From an uncultured Bacilli bacterium (GTDB taxonomy: Bacteria > Bacillota_I > Bacilli_A > RF39 > UBA660), in NCBI GenBank assembly GCA_944363595.1, contig CALVUN010000039.1:1-39391 (forward strand): a stretch of DNA of 39,391 bases, given 5' to 3'. Shown piece after piece: positions 32,368 through 39,391 of this stretch; the first letter of the stretch is position 1, and each line of letters starts with the position of its first letter. Both the position numbers and the translations under genes were made by a program. Below the pieces are notes generated by a model. That model ran no database searches. It was not told the origin of the DNA and saw only the letters and a list, made by a program, of their open reading frames with translations.

Positions 32368-33215
32368 TTTTTCCTCCCCATATGATATTCCCTATAAATA
32401 ACATTTTTACTAACATTACGATCTTTAGCCACTCTCTTAATTGCACTCATAATATCCATTTTATTATTACCATTAACATACATTTCTACATGTTCAATAA
32501 TACTTAAATTATCAAAATTAACGATATCTTTTGAACCTTCGACAATAATAACGAACTCACCCTTTAATTCATTATCACTATTTAAAAGATCACTTATTTT
32601 ACCACGATATATACTTTCAAACTTTTTAGTGATTTCTCTAGCAATACAAATATTACGATCTCCCAAGATTTCTAACATAAGTTGCAAAGTTGATCTAATC
32701 CTATGAGGTGCTTCATAAAAAATTAAAGTATATTTTAAATCGACAATATCCTCTAATTCTTTTTTTCTTTTACTTTCTTTACTGTTCAAAAAACCATAAA
32801 ACATAAAAGGTAAAGGTGCTAAGCCTGAAACAATCAATGCCGGCACAAAAGCACAAGGACCAGGAAGAGCTATAACATTATAATTATTATCAACAACATA
32901 CTTAACTGTCTTATAACCAGGATCACTAATAACAGGAGTACCCCTATCAGTAACCAATGCAACATTCTTACCTTCTTTTAAAAAAGCCAAAACTTTATCT
33001 TTCATGATATCTTCATTATGATCGTGCAACGCTATTAATTTCTTTTTTATTCCAAGATGATCAAGTAACATACCAGTTACTCTAGTGTCCTCAGAAAAAA
33101 TAACATCAACCATTTCTAAAGTATCAATTGATCTTTTTGTTATATCATCCAAATTACCTATTGGAGTAGCAATTAAGTATAAAGATGGACTATCATCATA
33201 ACTTTTTTGCCACAT
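32364..33215 (-). CDS. rsmI: 16S rRNA (cytidine1402-2'-O)-methyltransferase
   Basis: 283 residues from the ATG at 33215, with GGAG about ten bases upstream (a GTG three codons earlier is too close to it). LYLIATPIGNLDDITKRS, FSEDTRVTG, VTDRGTPVISDPGY and LPGPCAFVPALIVSGL are the tetrapyrrole-methylase-fold motifs. With RsmH it modifies C1402 in the ribosomal decoding centre. It sits in the run ricT, trmN6-like, rsmI as in Bacillus (yaaT, yabB, yabC), overlapping its neighbour on the pth side and starting six bases after the trmN6-like stop. Confidence 0.95.
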   Translation of the reverse strand: MWQKSYDDSPSLYLIATPIGNLDDITKRSIDTLEMVDVIFSEDTRVTGMLLDHLGIKKKLIALHDHNEDIMKDKVLAFLKEGKNVALVTDRGTPVISDPGYKTVKYVVDNNYNVIALPGPCAFVPALIVSGLAPLPFMFYGFLNSKESKRKKELEDIVDLKYTLIFYEAPHRIRSTLQLMLEILGDRNICIAREITKKFESIYRGKISDLLNSDNELKGEFVIIVEGSKDIVNFDNLSIIEHVEMYVNGNNKMDIMSAIKRVAKDRNVSKNVIYREYHMGRKK

Positions 33216-33220
33216 AACAA

Positions 33221-33946
33221 TCACTCTCCAAACATTCTTCTAACCTCAAAAGTATATTCACCAAAATCATCATATACATAAAGAGGATCCATAATTTTCA
33301 AATTACCATCATTTCCATTTTTAGTAGCCTCAATTAATAAAATATTACAATCATATCCACGCTTAGGATAAACAAATCTAATTTTCTTAGGAACCATATT
33401 ATACTTTTTCATCAATATAATAATTTCAATTAAACGATCAGGACGATGTACTAAAGCAAGCCTTCCACCATTTTTAAGTAACTTACTACTAATAGCAATT
33501 ACATCCTCTAATTTAAGTTCCTTTTCATGTCTTGCAATAGCTTTTATCATATTATTATTAATATTACAACCATCTTTATATTTAAAATAAGGTGGATTAC
33601 AAGTTATAACATCAAAACTATCACTCCTAAAATAAGAAAGCAAATTTTTAACATCATCATTAATAATTTTAATCTGATCACCTAAATTATTAATATTAAT
33701 TGATTTAATAGCCAAATCATATACTTCTTTTTGCAATTCAACACCATACATATTAGCCTTAGTTCTCAATGATAATAACATTAAAACAGGAGCATTACCT
33801 GTAGCTAAATCAATAATTTTTTTATCTCTTAAATTAATTGTTACAAAATTAGCTAATAATACAGAATCTAAAGAAAAAGTAAACCAATCATTATTCTGAT
33901 AAATATACATATTATCAAAATTAAGTAATCTATTTTTGACTAACAT
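33221..33946 (-). CDS. tRNA1(Val) A37 N6-methyltransferase family protein (YabB/TrmN6-like)
   Basis: 241 residues. A class I SAM methyltransferase: IIDLATGNAPVLMLLSLRT at the binding loop, VELQKEVYDLA, and the amino-methyltransferase motif NPPYF in DVITCNPPYFKY. LSLDSVLLANFV near the N-terminus is the TrmN6/YabB signature. E. coli TrmN6 methylates A37 of tRNA1(Val); the exact target of the Bacillota orthologue is less certain. It overlaps ricT by 17 bases. Confidence 0.9.
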   Translation of the reverse strand: MLVKNRLLNFDNMYIYQNNDWFTFSLDSVLLANFVTINLRDKKIIDLATGNAPVLMLLSLRTKANMYGVELQKEVYDLAIKSININNLGDQIKIINDDVKNLLSYFRSDSFDVITCNPPYFKYKDGCNINNNMIKAIARHEKELKLEDVIAISSKLLKNGGRLALVHRPDRLIEIIILMKKYNMVPKKIRFVYPKRGYDCNILLIEATKNGNDGNLKIMDPLYVYDDFGEYTFEVRRMFGE

Positions 33947-34721
33947 AACTACCCTCTAATTCAACTAAAGAATTATCTTCAGTTAAAACAGTATACTTTC
34001 TCTTAAATAAATTAACATTAATAACTTTACCCTTAATATTATTAACAATAATATGTTCACCAACATCAGGTAAACCTTCTTTGTATTTAGTATAACAATC
34101 ATTTTCATATTTCAAACAACATAAAAGACGACCACAAACGCCATTAATTTTAGTAGGATTTAAAGATAAAGACTGATTTTTAGCCATATTAATTGATACA
34201 CTATCAAATTCTTTTAAAAAGCTACTACAACATAATTTTCTTCCACAAGGACCCAGTCCCCCTACTTCTTTAGCTTTATCCCTAATACCAATTTGTCTTA
34301 ACTCAATTCTTGTCTTAAAATAAGAACCTAAATCTCTTGCTAATTTTCTAAAATCTACCCTTTCATCTGCCACAAAGCGAAAAATAAGTTGAGATCTATC
34401 AAAATTATAATAAGCATCAATAATACTCATATTAAGTTTATTAGCATTAACCATTTCCTTACATTTATCTATAGCTAAATTAGCATCTTTAAGATTAGTT
34501 AAATGTTGTAAATAATCCTTTTTAGTAGAAATTCTAACTACATTACGGTATTCAACATCATTATTAAGTTCATTTTCAGGTACAAAACATACTACTGTTC
34601 CAAATTGTAATCCTTTATCTGTATCTACAATTACAGTCAAATTCTTTTTTAATTTAAGTCCATTATCATTAAAATAATAAGTCTTATTACGATTACTAAA
34701 TTTAACACCTACAACACTCAT
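33930..34721 (-). CDS. ricT: PSP1-domain regulator RicT (YaaT)
   Basis: 263 residues. The PSP1 domain carries the cysteine-rich GGLGPCGRKLCC and NGVCGRLLCCLKYE pair, which binds an iron-sulfur cluster in the RicA-RicF-RicT complex. That complex assists RNase Y in mRNA maturation and affects sporulation and competence in Bacillus. AGGAGG precedes the ATG, which follows the holB stop without a gap. RicA and RicF are not in the window. Confidence 0.93.
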   Translation of the reverse strand: MSVVGVKFSNRNKTYYFNDNGLKLKKNLTVIVDTDKGLQFGTVVCFVPENELNNDVEYRNVVRISTKKDYLQHLTNLKDANLAIDKCKEMVNANKLNMSIIDAYYNFDRSQLIFRFVADERVDFRKLARDLGSYFKTRIELRQIGIRDKAKEVGGLGPCGRKLCCSSFLKEFDSVSINMAKNQSLSLNPTKINGVCGRLLCCLKYENDCYTKYKEGLPDVGEHIIVNNIKGKVINVNLFKRKYTVLTEDNSLVELEGSYVSQK

Positions 34722-35675
34722 CTAAACACCTCCTAAATCAATGACTAATTTATCCATCATTAATGTTGGATTCAAATTATATTTAATGTTTTCCCTAACA
34801 TCTAATAAAATATTAATTTTTTTAAGTATCATATCTAAACTATTATTACCACCTACAAAAGTAAAAATATCCATATATTCTTTATAAAAAATTCTATCAA
34901 TACCAATTTTCATTCTAAGAACATCATAATAAAAATTAATAAGTAAATCCAATCCAATAACATTGCTCTCTTTATCTTTAAAAATATCATGCCATATTTT
35001 TTTATTATAAATAATAGTATTAAACTTATACTTTTCGAAATAGTCAATAAATTTAATTGCACCATCAATCATTTTCTGATATTTACCATCATTAACAATA
35101 TCATCATATTCCATTTTTGAATTCCCAATTAAATTTGCCAATGACTCAATAGTACTATCAAAATTTCCACTCTCATTTTTCATAGTTAAAATTTGACATC
35201 TAGAAACAATAGTTTTTAAAACTCTATTTATATTATCTGTAATTAAAAAAGCATAAATATTTTCCACAGGCTCTTCTAAAAACTTCAATAATGAATTTGC
35301 AGCTTGTCCATTCATACGATCACAATCTTTTATAATATAAATTCTTTTATCATTTTCAACACCCTTTTTAATAAATTCATCTTGCAAATCTAATAACTGT
35401 TCTTTTTTTATCCATAAACCATCAGGAGAAATAACCTTAAGTTCCGTATAATTACCATCATCAATACGCTTACAAATATTACAATCATTACACATGGAAT
35501 CATTAGTATAATGAAAAGGGCAAATAACAGCTTTAACAATTGCTAAAACAAAATCATCTACAGTATTATTTTTATTTGATTCAATTAAATAAGCATGTGA
35601 AATTTTATTATTTTTAATCGCCTTAACAATTAAATTATAAATAAGATCTTGTTTATCCTTATAATTATCAAGCAT
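34722..35675 (-). CDS. holB: DNA polymerase III delta-prime-like subunit
   Basis: 317 residues. The N-terminus has HAYLIESNK and a zinc knuckle of the clamp-loader type (CPFHYTNDSMCNDCNICKR). IIKDCDRMNGQAANSLLKFLEEP and SRCQILTM are the usual AAA+ sensor segments. Walker A is degenerate, as expected for delta-prime. It works with DnaX in loading the sliding clamp. In Bacillus it is preceded by tmk, which is missing here, and by bofA and recR further upstream, which are kept. Confidence 0.93.
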   Translation of the reverse strand: MLDNYKDKQDLIYNLIVKAIKNNKISHAYLIESNKNNTVDDFVLAIVKAVICPFHYTNDSMCNDCNICKRIDDGNYTELKVISPDGLWIKKEQLLDLQDEFIKKGVENDKRIYIIKDCDRMNGQAANSLLKFLEEPVENIYAFLITDNINRVLKTIVSRCQILTMKNESGNFDSTIESLANLIGNSKMEYDDIVNDGKYQKMIDGAIKFIDYFEKYKFNTIIYNKKIWHDIFKDKESNVIGLDLLINFYYDVLRMKIGIDRIFYKEYMDIFTFVGGNNSLDMILKKINILLDVRENIKYNLNPTLMMDKLVIDLGGV

Positions 35676-35691
35676 TACCTACCACTTCCTT

Positions 35692-35880
35692 CTAAAATAC
35701 TAATAAAGAAAAAATAATTAAACCAAGTAATCCAGGAACTCCTAAAATACAAACAACAAAAATTGTAATAAGATTAATTGGCACAATTGTATTAAGAGGA
35801 GTTGCAATAACATTGTAAGCATAAATAAATAAAGCACTCATAATAATCTTTTTTATAATAATAAATATTTTCTTAATCAT
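35692..35880 (-). CDS. bofA: BofA family protein (sigma-K processing regulator type)
   Basis: 62 residues from the ATG at 35880, preceded by AGGTGA at five to six bases. Two membrane helices flank the family core TPLNTIVPINLITIFVVCIL with GVPGLLGL, the P.N...G.PG pattern of BofA. In Bacillus BofA holds the SpoIVFB protease inactive in the outer forespore membrane until sigma-K is needed. The product is shorter than Bacillus BofA (87 residues). The position after recR is conserved. Confidence 0.85.
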   Translation of the reverse strand: MIKKIFIIIKKIIMSALFIYAYNVIATPLNTIVPINLITIFVVCILGVPGLLGLIIFSLLVF

Positions 35881-35918
35881 AAAATTCACCTAATGTATCA
35901 TATGAACAAAAAAAACAA

Positions 35919-36515
35919 TTATGAAATATCTTTACGTTCCTCCAAAGCCATTTCTAAAGTCATCGTATCAATATATTCAATATCTGTTCCAATAGGAACA
36001 CCTGTTGCAATCTTACTAACTTTAACTTTTTCATTTTCTAGTATTTTTTTAATATATTGCATTGTTGTTTCACCTTCAATACTAGGCTTTAAAGCAAGAA
36101 TAACTTCACTAACTTTATTATTCTTAACCCTATCAACTAAAGATTTAATATTAATATCATCAGGATTAATACCTTCCAAAGGAGAAATTAAACCATCCAA
36201 AACATGATACAATCCATTATAAACACCTATTTTTTCAAACAAAGCAACATCTTTAGGTTTTTCAACAACAAAAATGCTATCTTTATTACGATTACTATTT
36301 CCACAAATTGGACATACAGCAGTTTCACTAATATTATTGCAAACAGAACATCTTCTAATTTTATCACGAACATCACAAATAGCAGTAGCAAATGACGTGA
36401 GTCTATCCTTATCAAAACTCAACATTGCAAATGCTAAACGTTCCGCTGTTTTTTCACCTATTCCAGGTAAATCTTTAAAACAATCAATTAAATTACTAAT
36501 ACTTTTAGGATACAT
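35919..36515 (-). CDS. recR: Recombination mediator RecR
   Basis: 198 residues, the standard length. Helix-hairpin-helix LPGIGEKTAERLAF, zinc finger CSVCNNISETAVCPICGN, the TOPRIM segment IFVVEKPKDVALFEKIG and the Walker-B-like VPIGTDIEYIDTMTLEMAL are all seen. It acts with RecO (and RecF) in loading RecA on gapped DNA. The start codon follows the ybaB stop after one base; dnaX, ybaB and recR form the usual operon. Confidence 0.96.
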   Translation of the reverse strand: MYPKSISNLIDCFKDLPGIGEKTAERLAFAMLSFDKDRLTSFATAICDVRDKIRRCSVCNNISETAVCPICGNSNRNKDSIFVVEKPKDVALFEKIGVYNGLYHVLDGLISPLEGINPDDINIKSLVDRVKNNKVSEVILALKPSIEGETTMQYIKKILENEKVKVSKIATGVPIGTDIEYIDTMTLEMALEERKDIS

Positions 36516-36516
36516 T

Positions 36517-36816
36517 TTACATCAATCCAGTTAATCCACTACCATATTTACTTAATTTAGCTTCTTTATCACTAGCAGCTTTTTTTACAGCATCATTCAT
36601 AGCAACAATTACCATATCCTCTAACATTTCCATATCATCCATAGAAAAATCACTATCTAAATTAAATTTAACAGATTGTACTTCATGTTTACCATTAATA
36701 ACAACCTTTACTAATGAAGAATTTCCTTCATAAATAGTTTGTTCTAATTCCTTTTGTGTTTTTTGTAATTGAGCTTGCACCTTTTGTGCTTCACGCATTA
36801 AATTTTGCATATTCAT
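36517..36816 (-). CDS. YbaB/EbfC family nucleoid-associated protein
   Basis: 99 residues. NMQNLMREAQKVQAQLQKTQ forms the long N-terminal helix; VKVVINGKHEVQSVKF is the core sheet and EDMVIVAMNDAVKKA the second helix. The protein binds DNA as a dimer and is often grouped with dnaX and recR in a single operon, as here. AAAGGTGATG precedes the ATG. Confidence 0.93.
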   Translation of the reverse strand: MNMQNLMREAQKVQAQLQKTQKELEQTIYEGNSSLVKVVINGKHEVQSVKFNLDSDFSMDDMEMLEDMVIVAMNDAVKKAASDKEAKLSKYGSGLTGLM

Positions 36817-36825
36817 AAATAATCA

Positions 36826-38529
36826 TCACCTTTCATAATTTTTAAAGTCTATAATATCACTACCAACCAAATCAATTAAATCATCAACTGGTGTCCTTTC
36901 TTTAACTTCCGTTTTTTCACTTGCTTTTTCATTAATATAACTATATTTTTTAGAAGCCTTTAAATTATCAATATACTTTTTCTTTTCTTCTTCCCATTCA
37001 ATATTAGTCAAACAAACAACTGTATAATCAGAATTTAATATTTCCCTAAGTAAATTAGATACATCATCTGTTACTTCATTAACTCTTTCCACAACAGAAT
37101 CATATTTACCAAGTAATATTAAATTTTTTGATCCAGCAGCAACAGGCATAGTATCATTAAGTAACCCAGATATTACTGAATACTTACTTGACAAAAGATA
37201 ATTATTAATCAAATTCCATTTATTCTTAATATCAATAAGAATTTGTTTAGAGGCATCAACAAAAGTATTATTAATTCTAACCTGTTTAAGATTATCATCA
37301 AGTAAATGATTACTAATTAAAATTTTATCTTCATTTATATCTTCTTTAATATCATTTTCTTCTTTCTTAATATTCAAAGCTTTTCCAGCATTATTTTTAT
37401 CATCAATATATACATCATCTTTATCACTAACTTCATCATTTTCTATATTATCACTAATATTATATTTATCAATAAATTCGAGCAAATTAACAATTACCAC
37501 AATTGAAGGATAACTTGAAATTTTTATCTTATTAATAATATCATTTAAAGTCATAATTAATGTATAAATCTTTTTTTGTTCCATTGATGAAGCAATTTCT
37601 TTTAATTTATCATTCTTAGAATTAATCTCACTCAATCTTCCATTATTAAGATAAATAAGTGTATCCTTTAAAAATATAATGACTTCATCAATGAATTTAA
37701 TAATACTTTTACCAGAACGATCAACTTCTTCTACAACGTTAATAATCTCCGCTCTATTACCATTATTAATATCAAAAATAAAATTAAAAATTTCATCATA
37801 ACTAACAGAACCATTTACTTGATAAACATCATCAATAGTAATATTAGTATCTTTAAAAGAAATTAACTGATCCAAAAAATTAATAGCATCACGCATACCA
37901 CCATCAGATAATCTAGCAATTTCATATAAAGCATCATCTGTTATTTGAACATTTTCATTATCTACAATTTTCTTTAAACGACTAACAATTTGCTCATCAC
38001 TAACTTTAGAAAACTGAAATTTTTGACAACGAGAAGAAATAGTCAATGGAATCTTATGAGGTTCCGTTGTTGCTAAAATAAAAATAACATGAGCCGGAGG
38101 TTCCTCTAAAGTTTTAAGCAAAGCATTAAAAGCTTGAACCGTAAGCATATGTACTTCATCAATAATATAAACTTTATATTTTGCTAAAGTAGGAACTAAA
38201 TTAACTTTATCACGCAATTCTCTTATTTCATCAACCCCATTATTGGAAGCAGCATCAATTTCTACAACATCATTATTTGTAAATATATTTTTACAACATT
38301 CACACTCACCACAAGGTCTACCGTCAACTAAATTAGTACAATTAACCATACGAGCAATTATTTTTGCAGTCGTAGTTTTACCAGTTCCACGAGGCCCAGA
38401 AAATAAATAAGCATGAGAAATTCTATTAGTCTCAATAGCATGTTTAATTACTTTAACAACTTTATCCTGTCCAACAACATCATCAAAGTTATCAGGCCGA
38501 TATTTTCTATATAAAGCCAAATACTGCAT
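36826..38529 (-). CDS. dnaX: DNA polymerase III subunits gamma/tau
   Basis: 567 residues. AAA+ ATPase: Walker A GPRGTGKTT (about 45-53), zinc module with CGECECC, Walker B YIIDEVHML, sensor SRCQKFQFS; then domain III and a C-terminal tau-like region that is charged and low-complexity (about 365-410). It is the clamp-loader motor and organises the replisome. The start has GAGGTGAA. I saw no clear slippery site for a shorter gamma product, though this was not searched exhaustively. Confidence 0.95.
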   Translation of the reverse strand: MQYLALYRKYRPDNFDDVVGQDKVVKVIKHAIETNRISHAYLFSGPRGTGKTTTAKIIARMVNCTNLVDGRPCGECECCKNIFTNNDVVEIDAASNNGVDEIRELRDKVNLVPTLAKYKVYIIDEVHMLTVQAFNALLKTLEEPPAHVIFILATTEPHKIPLTISSRCQKFQFSKVSDEQIVSRLKKIVDNENVQITDDALYEIARLSDGGMRDAINFLDQLISFKDTNITIDDVYQVNGSVSYDEIFNFIFDINNGNRAEIINVVEEVDRSGKSIIKFIDEVIIFLKDTLIYLNNGRLSEINSKNDKLKEIASSMEQKKIYTLIMTLNDIINKIKISSYPSIVVIVNLLEFIDKYNISDNIENDEVSDKDDVYIDDKNNAGKALNIKKEENDIKEDINEDKILISNHLLDDNLKQVRINNTFVDASKQILIDIKNKWNLINNYLLSSKYSVISGLLNDTMPVAAGSKNLILLGKYDSVVERVNEVTDDVSNLLREILNSDYTVVCLTNIEWEEEKKKYIDNLKASKKYSYINEKASEKTEVKERTPVDDLIDLVGSDIIDFKNYER

Positions 38530-38569
38530 ATTTCACCTCAATTCCATATTAATTATAACACAAATAACA

Positions 38570-38995
38570 TTATTTTGAACGCTTTTTAGTAAAAAAATCA
38601 GATAGTATCTGAGAGCATTGCACAACATTTAAATTTTCCACAATAACCCCTTTACCATATTCACAATAATTAAACATTTGTTTGTCTCTAGAAGTACCAT
38701 AATAAACTCTTTTAATACGACTTTCCACAATTGCACCTTTGCACATTGGACAAGGCTCTAAAGTAACATATAAAGAACAATCATCCAAACGCCAATCACC
38801 AATTTTCTTACTAGCTTTTGCAATAGCAATAATCTCCGCATGCATAAGAGGATTACCCGTTTTTACTTTCTTATTATACCCCCTACCAATAATTTTACCA
38901 TTATATACAACAACAGCACCAACTGGTACTTCATCAATTAAAAAAGCCTTTTTTGCCAATTCATATGCTTTATTCATAAAATAATAATTATCCAC
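38570..38995 (-). CDS. tadA: tRNA-specific adenosine deaminase
   Basis: 141 residues from a GTG with AGGTGAT upstream. The zinc and catalytic residues are in MHAEIIAI (HAE) and the PCPMC motif (LEPCPMCKGAI). It converts A34 to inosine in tRNA-Arg(ACG). It lies between the SRP RNA and dnaX, the same order as in Bacillus. The RNA substrate distinguishes it from other cytidine/deoxycytidylate deaminases, and the length, tail and gene context support TadA. Confidence 0.93.
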   Translation of the reverse strand: MDNYYFMNKAYELAKKAFLIDEVPVGAVVVYNGKIIGRGYNKKVKTGNPLMHAEIIAIAKASKKIGDWRLDDCSLYVTLEPCPMCKGAIVESRIKRVYYGTSRDKQMFNYCEYGKGVIVENLNVVQCSQILSDFFTKKRSK

Positions 38996-39017
38996 AATAT
39001 CACCTACTTAGAATAAT

Positions 39018-39100
39018 AAAAAAAGACACACACAATAAGGAAGTGTTAAAGCTGCTGTTTTCCAACCCTGACTTGATTCCACTATTATTGTTGTGTCAAC
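39018..39100 (-). ncRNA. ffs: Signal recognition particle RNA (small bacterial type)
   Basis: The minus strand carries GTCAGG followed by GTTGGAAAAC and AGCAGC, the conserved asymmetric loop and GGAA tetraloop of SRP RNA helix 8 that binds Ffh. The outer arms GACACAACAAT (from 39097) and ATTGTGTGTGTC (to 39025) pair to close a single hairpin. It is followed by seven T, so the hairpin also ends transcription. At about 75-85 nt it is the short, 4.5S-like form without the Alu domain of Bacillus scRNA. Location between tadA and the upstream genes matches Bacillus. Confidence 0.92.
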
Positions 39101-39133
39101 AATACAATACAATATTTTAATACATTTTGCAAG
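39101..39133 (-). promoter_or_regulatory. Promoter of the SRP RNA
   Basis: TTGCAA, 17 bases, TATTGT on the minus strand, ending a few bases before the 5' arm of the RNA. Strong expression is expected of this gene, but the match is moderate. Confidence 0.5.
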
Positions 39134-39252
39134 CAATTTTAATAATAAAAATAGAAAAAAGCAAATTTTTTAAAAATTAAAATATTAATTAATCCTTATA
39201 TTATACTGGGAAATATTTTGTTATTAACAGTTTTTTTACAACAAAATTTTTG

Positions 39253-39268
39253 TGTTCCACGTGGAACA
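39253..39268. promoter_or_regulatory. parS-like site 1
   Basis: A perfect 16-base palindrome, TGTTCCACGTGGAACA, differing by one base from the ParB (Spo0J) site TGTTCCACGTGAAACA. It is the innermost of three such sites in 112 bases upstream of the SRP RNA gene. Confidence 0.85.
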
Positions 39269-39301
39269 TACTTTAAAACAAATAATATAAATAACTTTAA
39301 A

Positions 39302-39317
39302 TGTTCCACGTGAAACA
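39302..39317. promoter_or_regulatory. parS site 2 (consensus)
   Basis: TGTTCCACGTGAAACA, identical to the B. subtilis parS consensus bound by ParB/Spo0J. Centre-to-centre distance from site 1 is 49 bases. Confidence 0.92.
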
Positions 39318-39348
39318 TAATCTATAATTAATTAATAAAAATATCTAA

Positions 39349-39364
39349 GGTTTCACGTGAAACA
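39349..39364. promoter_or_regulatory. parS-like site 3
   Basis: GGTTTCACGTGAAACA, with a 14-base perfect palindrome core GTTTCACGTGAAAC. Centre-to-centre distance from site 2 is 47 bases. Such sites load ParB and start spreading near the origin. Confidence 0.9.
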
Positions 39365-39391
39365 TACATTAAAATAAATAATATTAATAGC

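Noticed and set aside
38988-38996. Perfect DnaA box TTATCCACA
   Set aside because: Only one strict copy, lying over the start codon of tadA; the nearby variant TTTTCCACA at about 31757 is far away. A lone nonamer in AT-rich DNA is weak evidence for an origin, although the parS sites suggest oriC is close.
1-39391. tRNA genes, rRNA genes, CRISPR arrays, insertion sequences
   Set aside because: No cloverleaf-type segments, repeat-spacer arrays or transposase-like frames were seen on reading either strand; a tool-based search was not possible.

Overview
This window is AT-rich (roughly 27-30% GC by eye) and comes from a low-GC Bacillota chromosome, probably an uncultured, host-associated, endospore-forming lineage. 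Sporulation-linked genes (BofA, YabG, SpoVG, SpoVT) and the Veg-family gene sit in an order recalling the origin-proximal region of Bacillus subtilis (tadA, SRP RNA, dnaX, ybaB, recR, bofA, holB, ricT, yabB/trmN6, rsmI, metG, tatD, 3D protein, ksgA, yabG, veg, spoVG, pth, mfd, spoVT). Three parS-like ParB sites lie at the right end and two Noc-box-like palindromes lie next to pth, which also places the window close to oriC.

Left part (1-8 kb) is accessory. It opens with the C-terminal end of a DEAD/DEAH helicase-nuclease. Next comes a second defence-like gene, split by an in-frame stop, with an N-terminal restriction-nuclease-like part, TPR-like helices, a GreA/B-C-like domain and a C-terminal PIN-like domain. 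A decayed suppressor-of-fused (SUFU) gene follows, then a coupled pair on the minus strand: a radical SAM/SPASM enzyme and a protein of the 5-hmdU DNA kinase helical / alpha-glutamyl-putrescinyl thymine pyrophosphorylase group. A divergent queuosine-salvage gene (DUF2419/Qng1) completes the region. Scattered between these are two, possibly three, copies of a short element made of a hairpin with a downstream intrinsic terminator. The best copy has a strong promoter, so it may be a small RNA family.

Middle left (8-16.3 kb) holds a MarR-regulated heterodimeric ABC exporter with one degenerate ATP site, a DUF2798 membrane protein behind a structured leader, a surface protein with thioester and SpaA-like domains translationally coupled to its own sortase, and a UvsE-type UV damage endonuclease.

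Right part (16.3-39.4 kb) is core chromosome, almost all on the minus strand and pointing away from the right end: sporulation and stationary-phase genes, rRNA/tRNA maintenance, repair (mfd, recR), replication (dnaX, holB) and protein targeting (SRP RNA). Notable local features are a methionine T-box in front of a dut-metG operon, a set of three membrane-anchored proteins including a C39-like peptidase, a 54-residue membrane protein, and a tail-anchored nucleotidyltransferase-like protein. Relative to the B. subtilis order, rnmV, tmk, fin and others are not seen here. I found no tRNA, rRNA operon, CRISPR array, transposase or integrase in the window.
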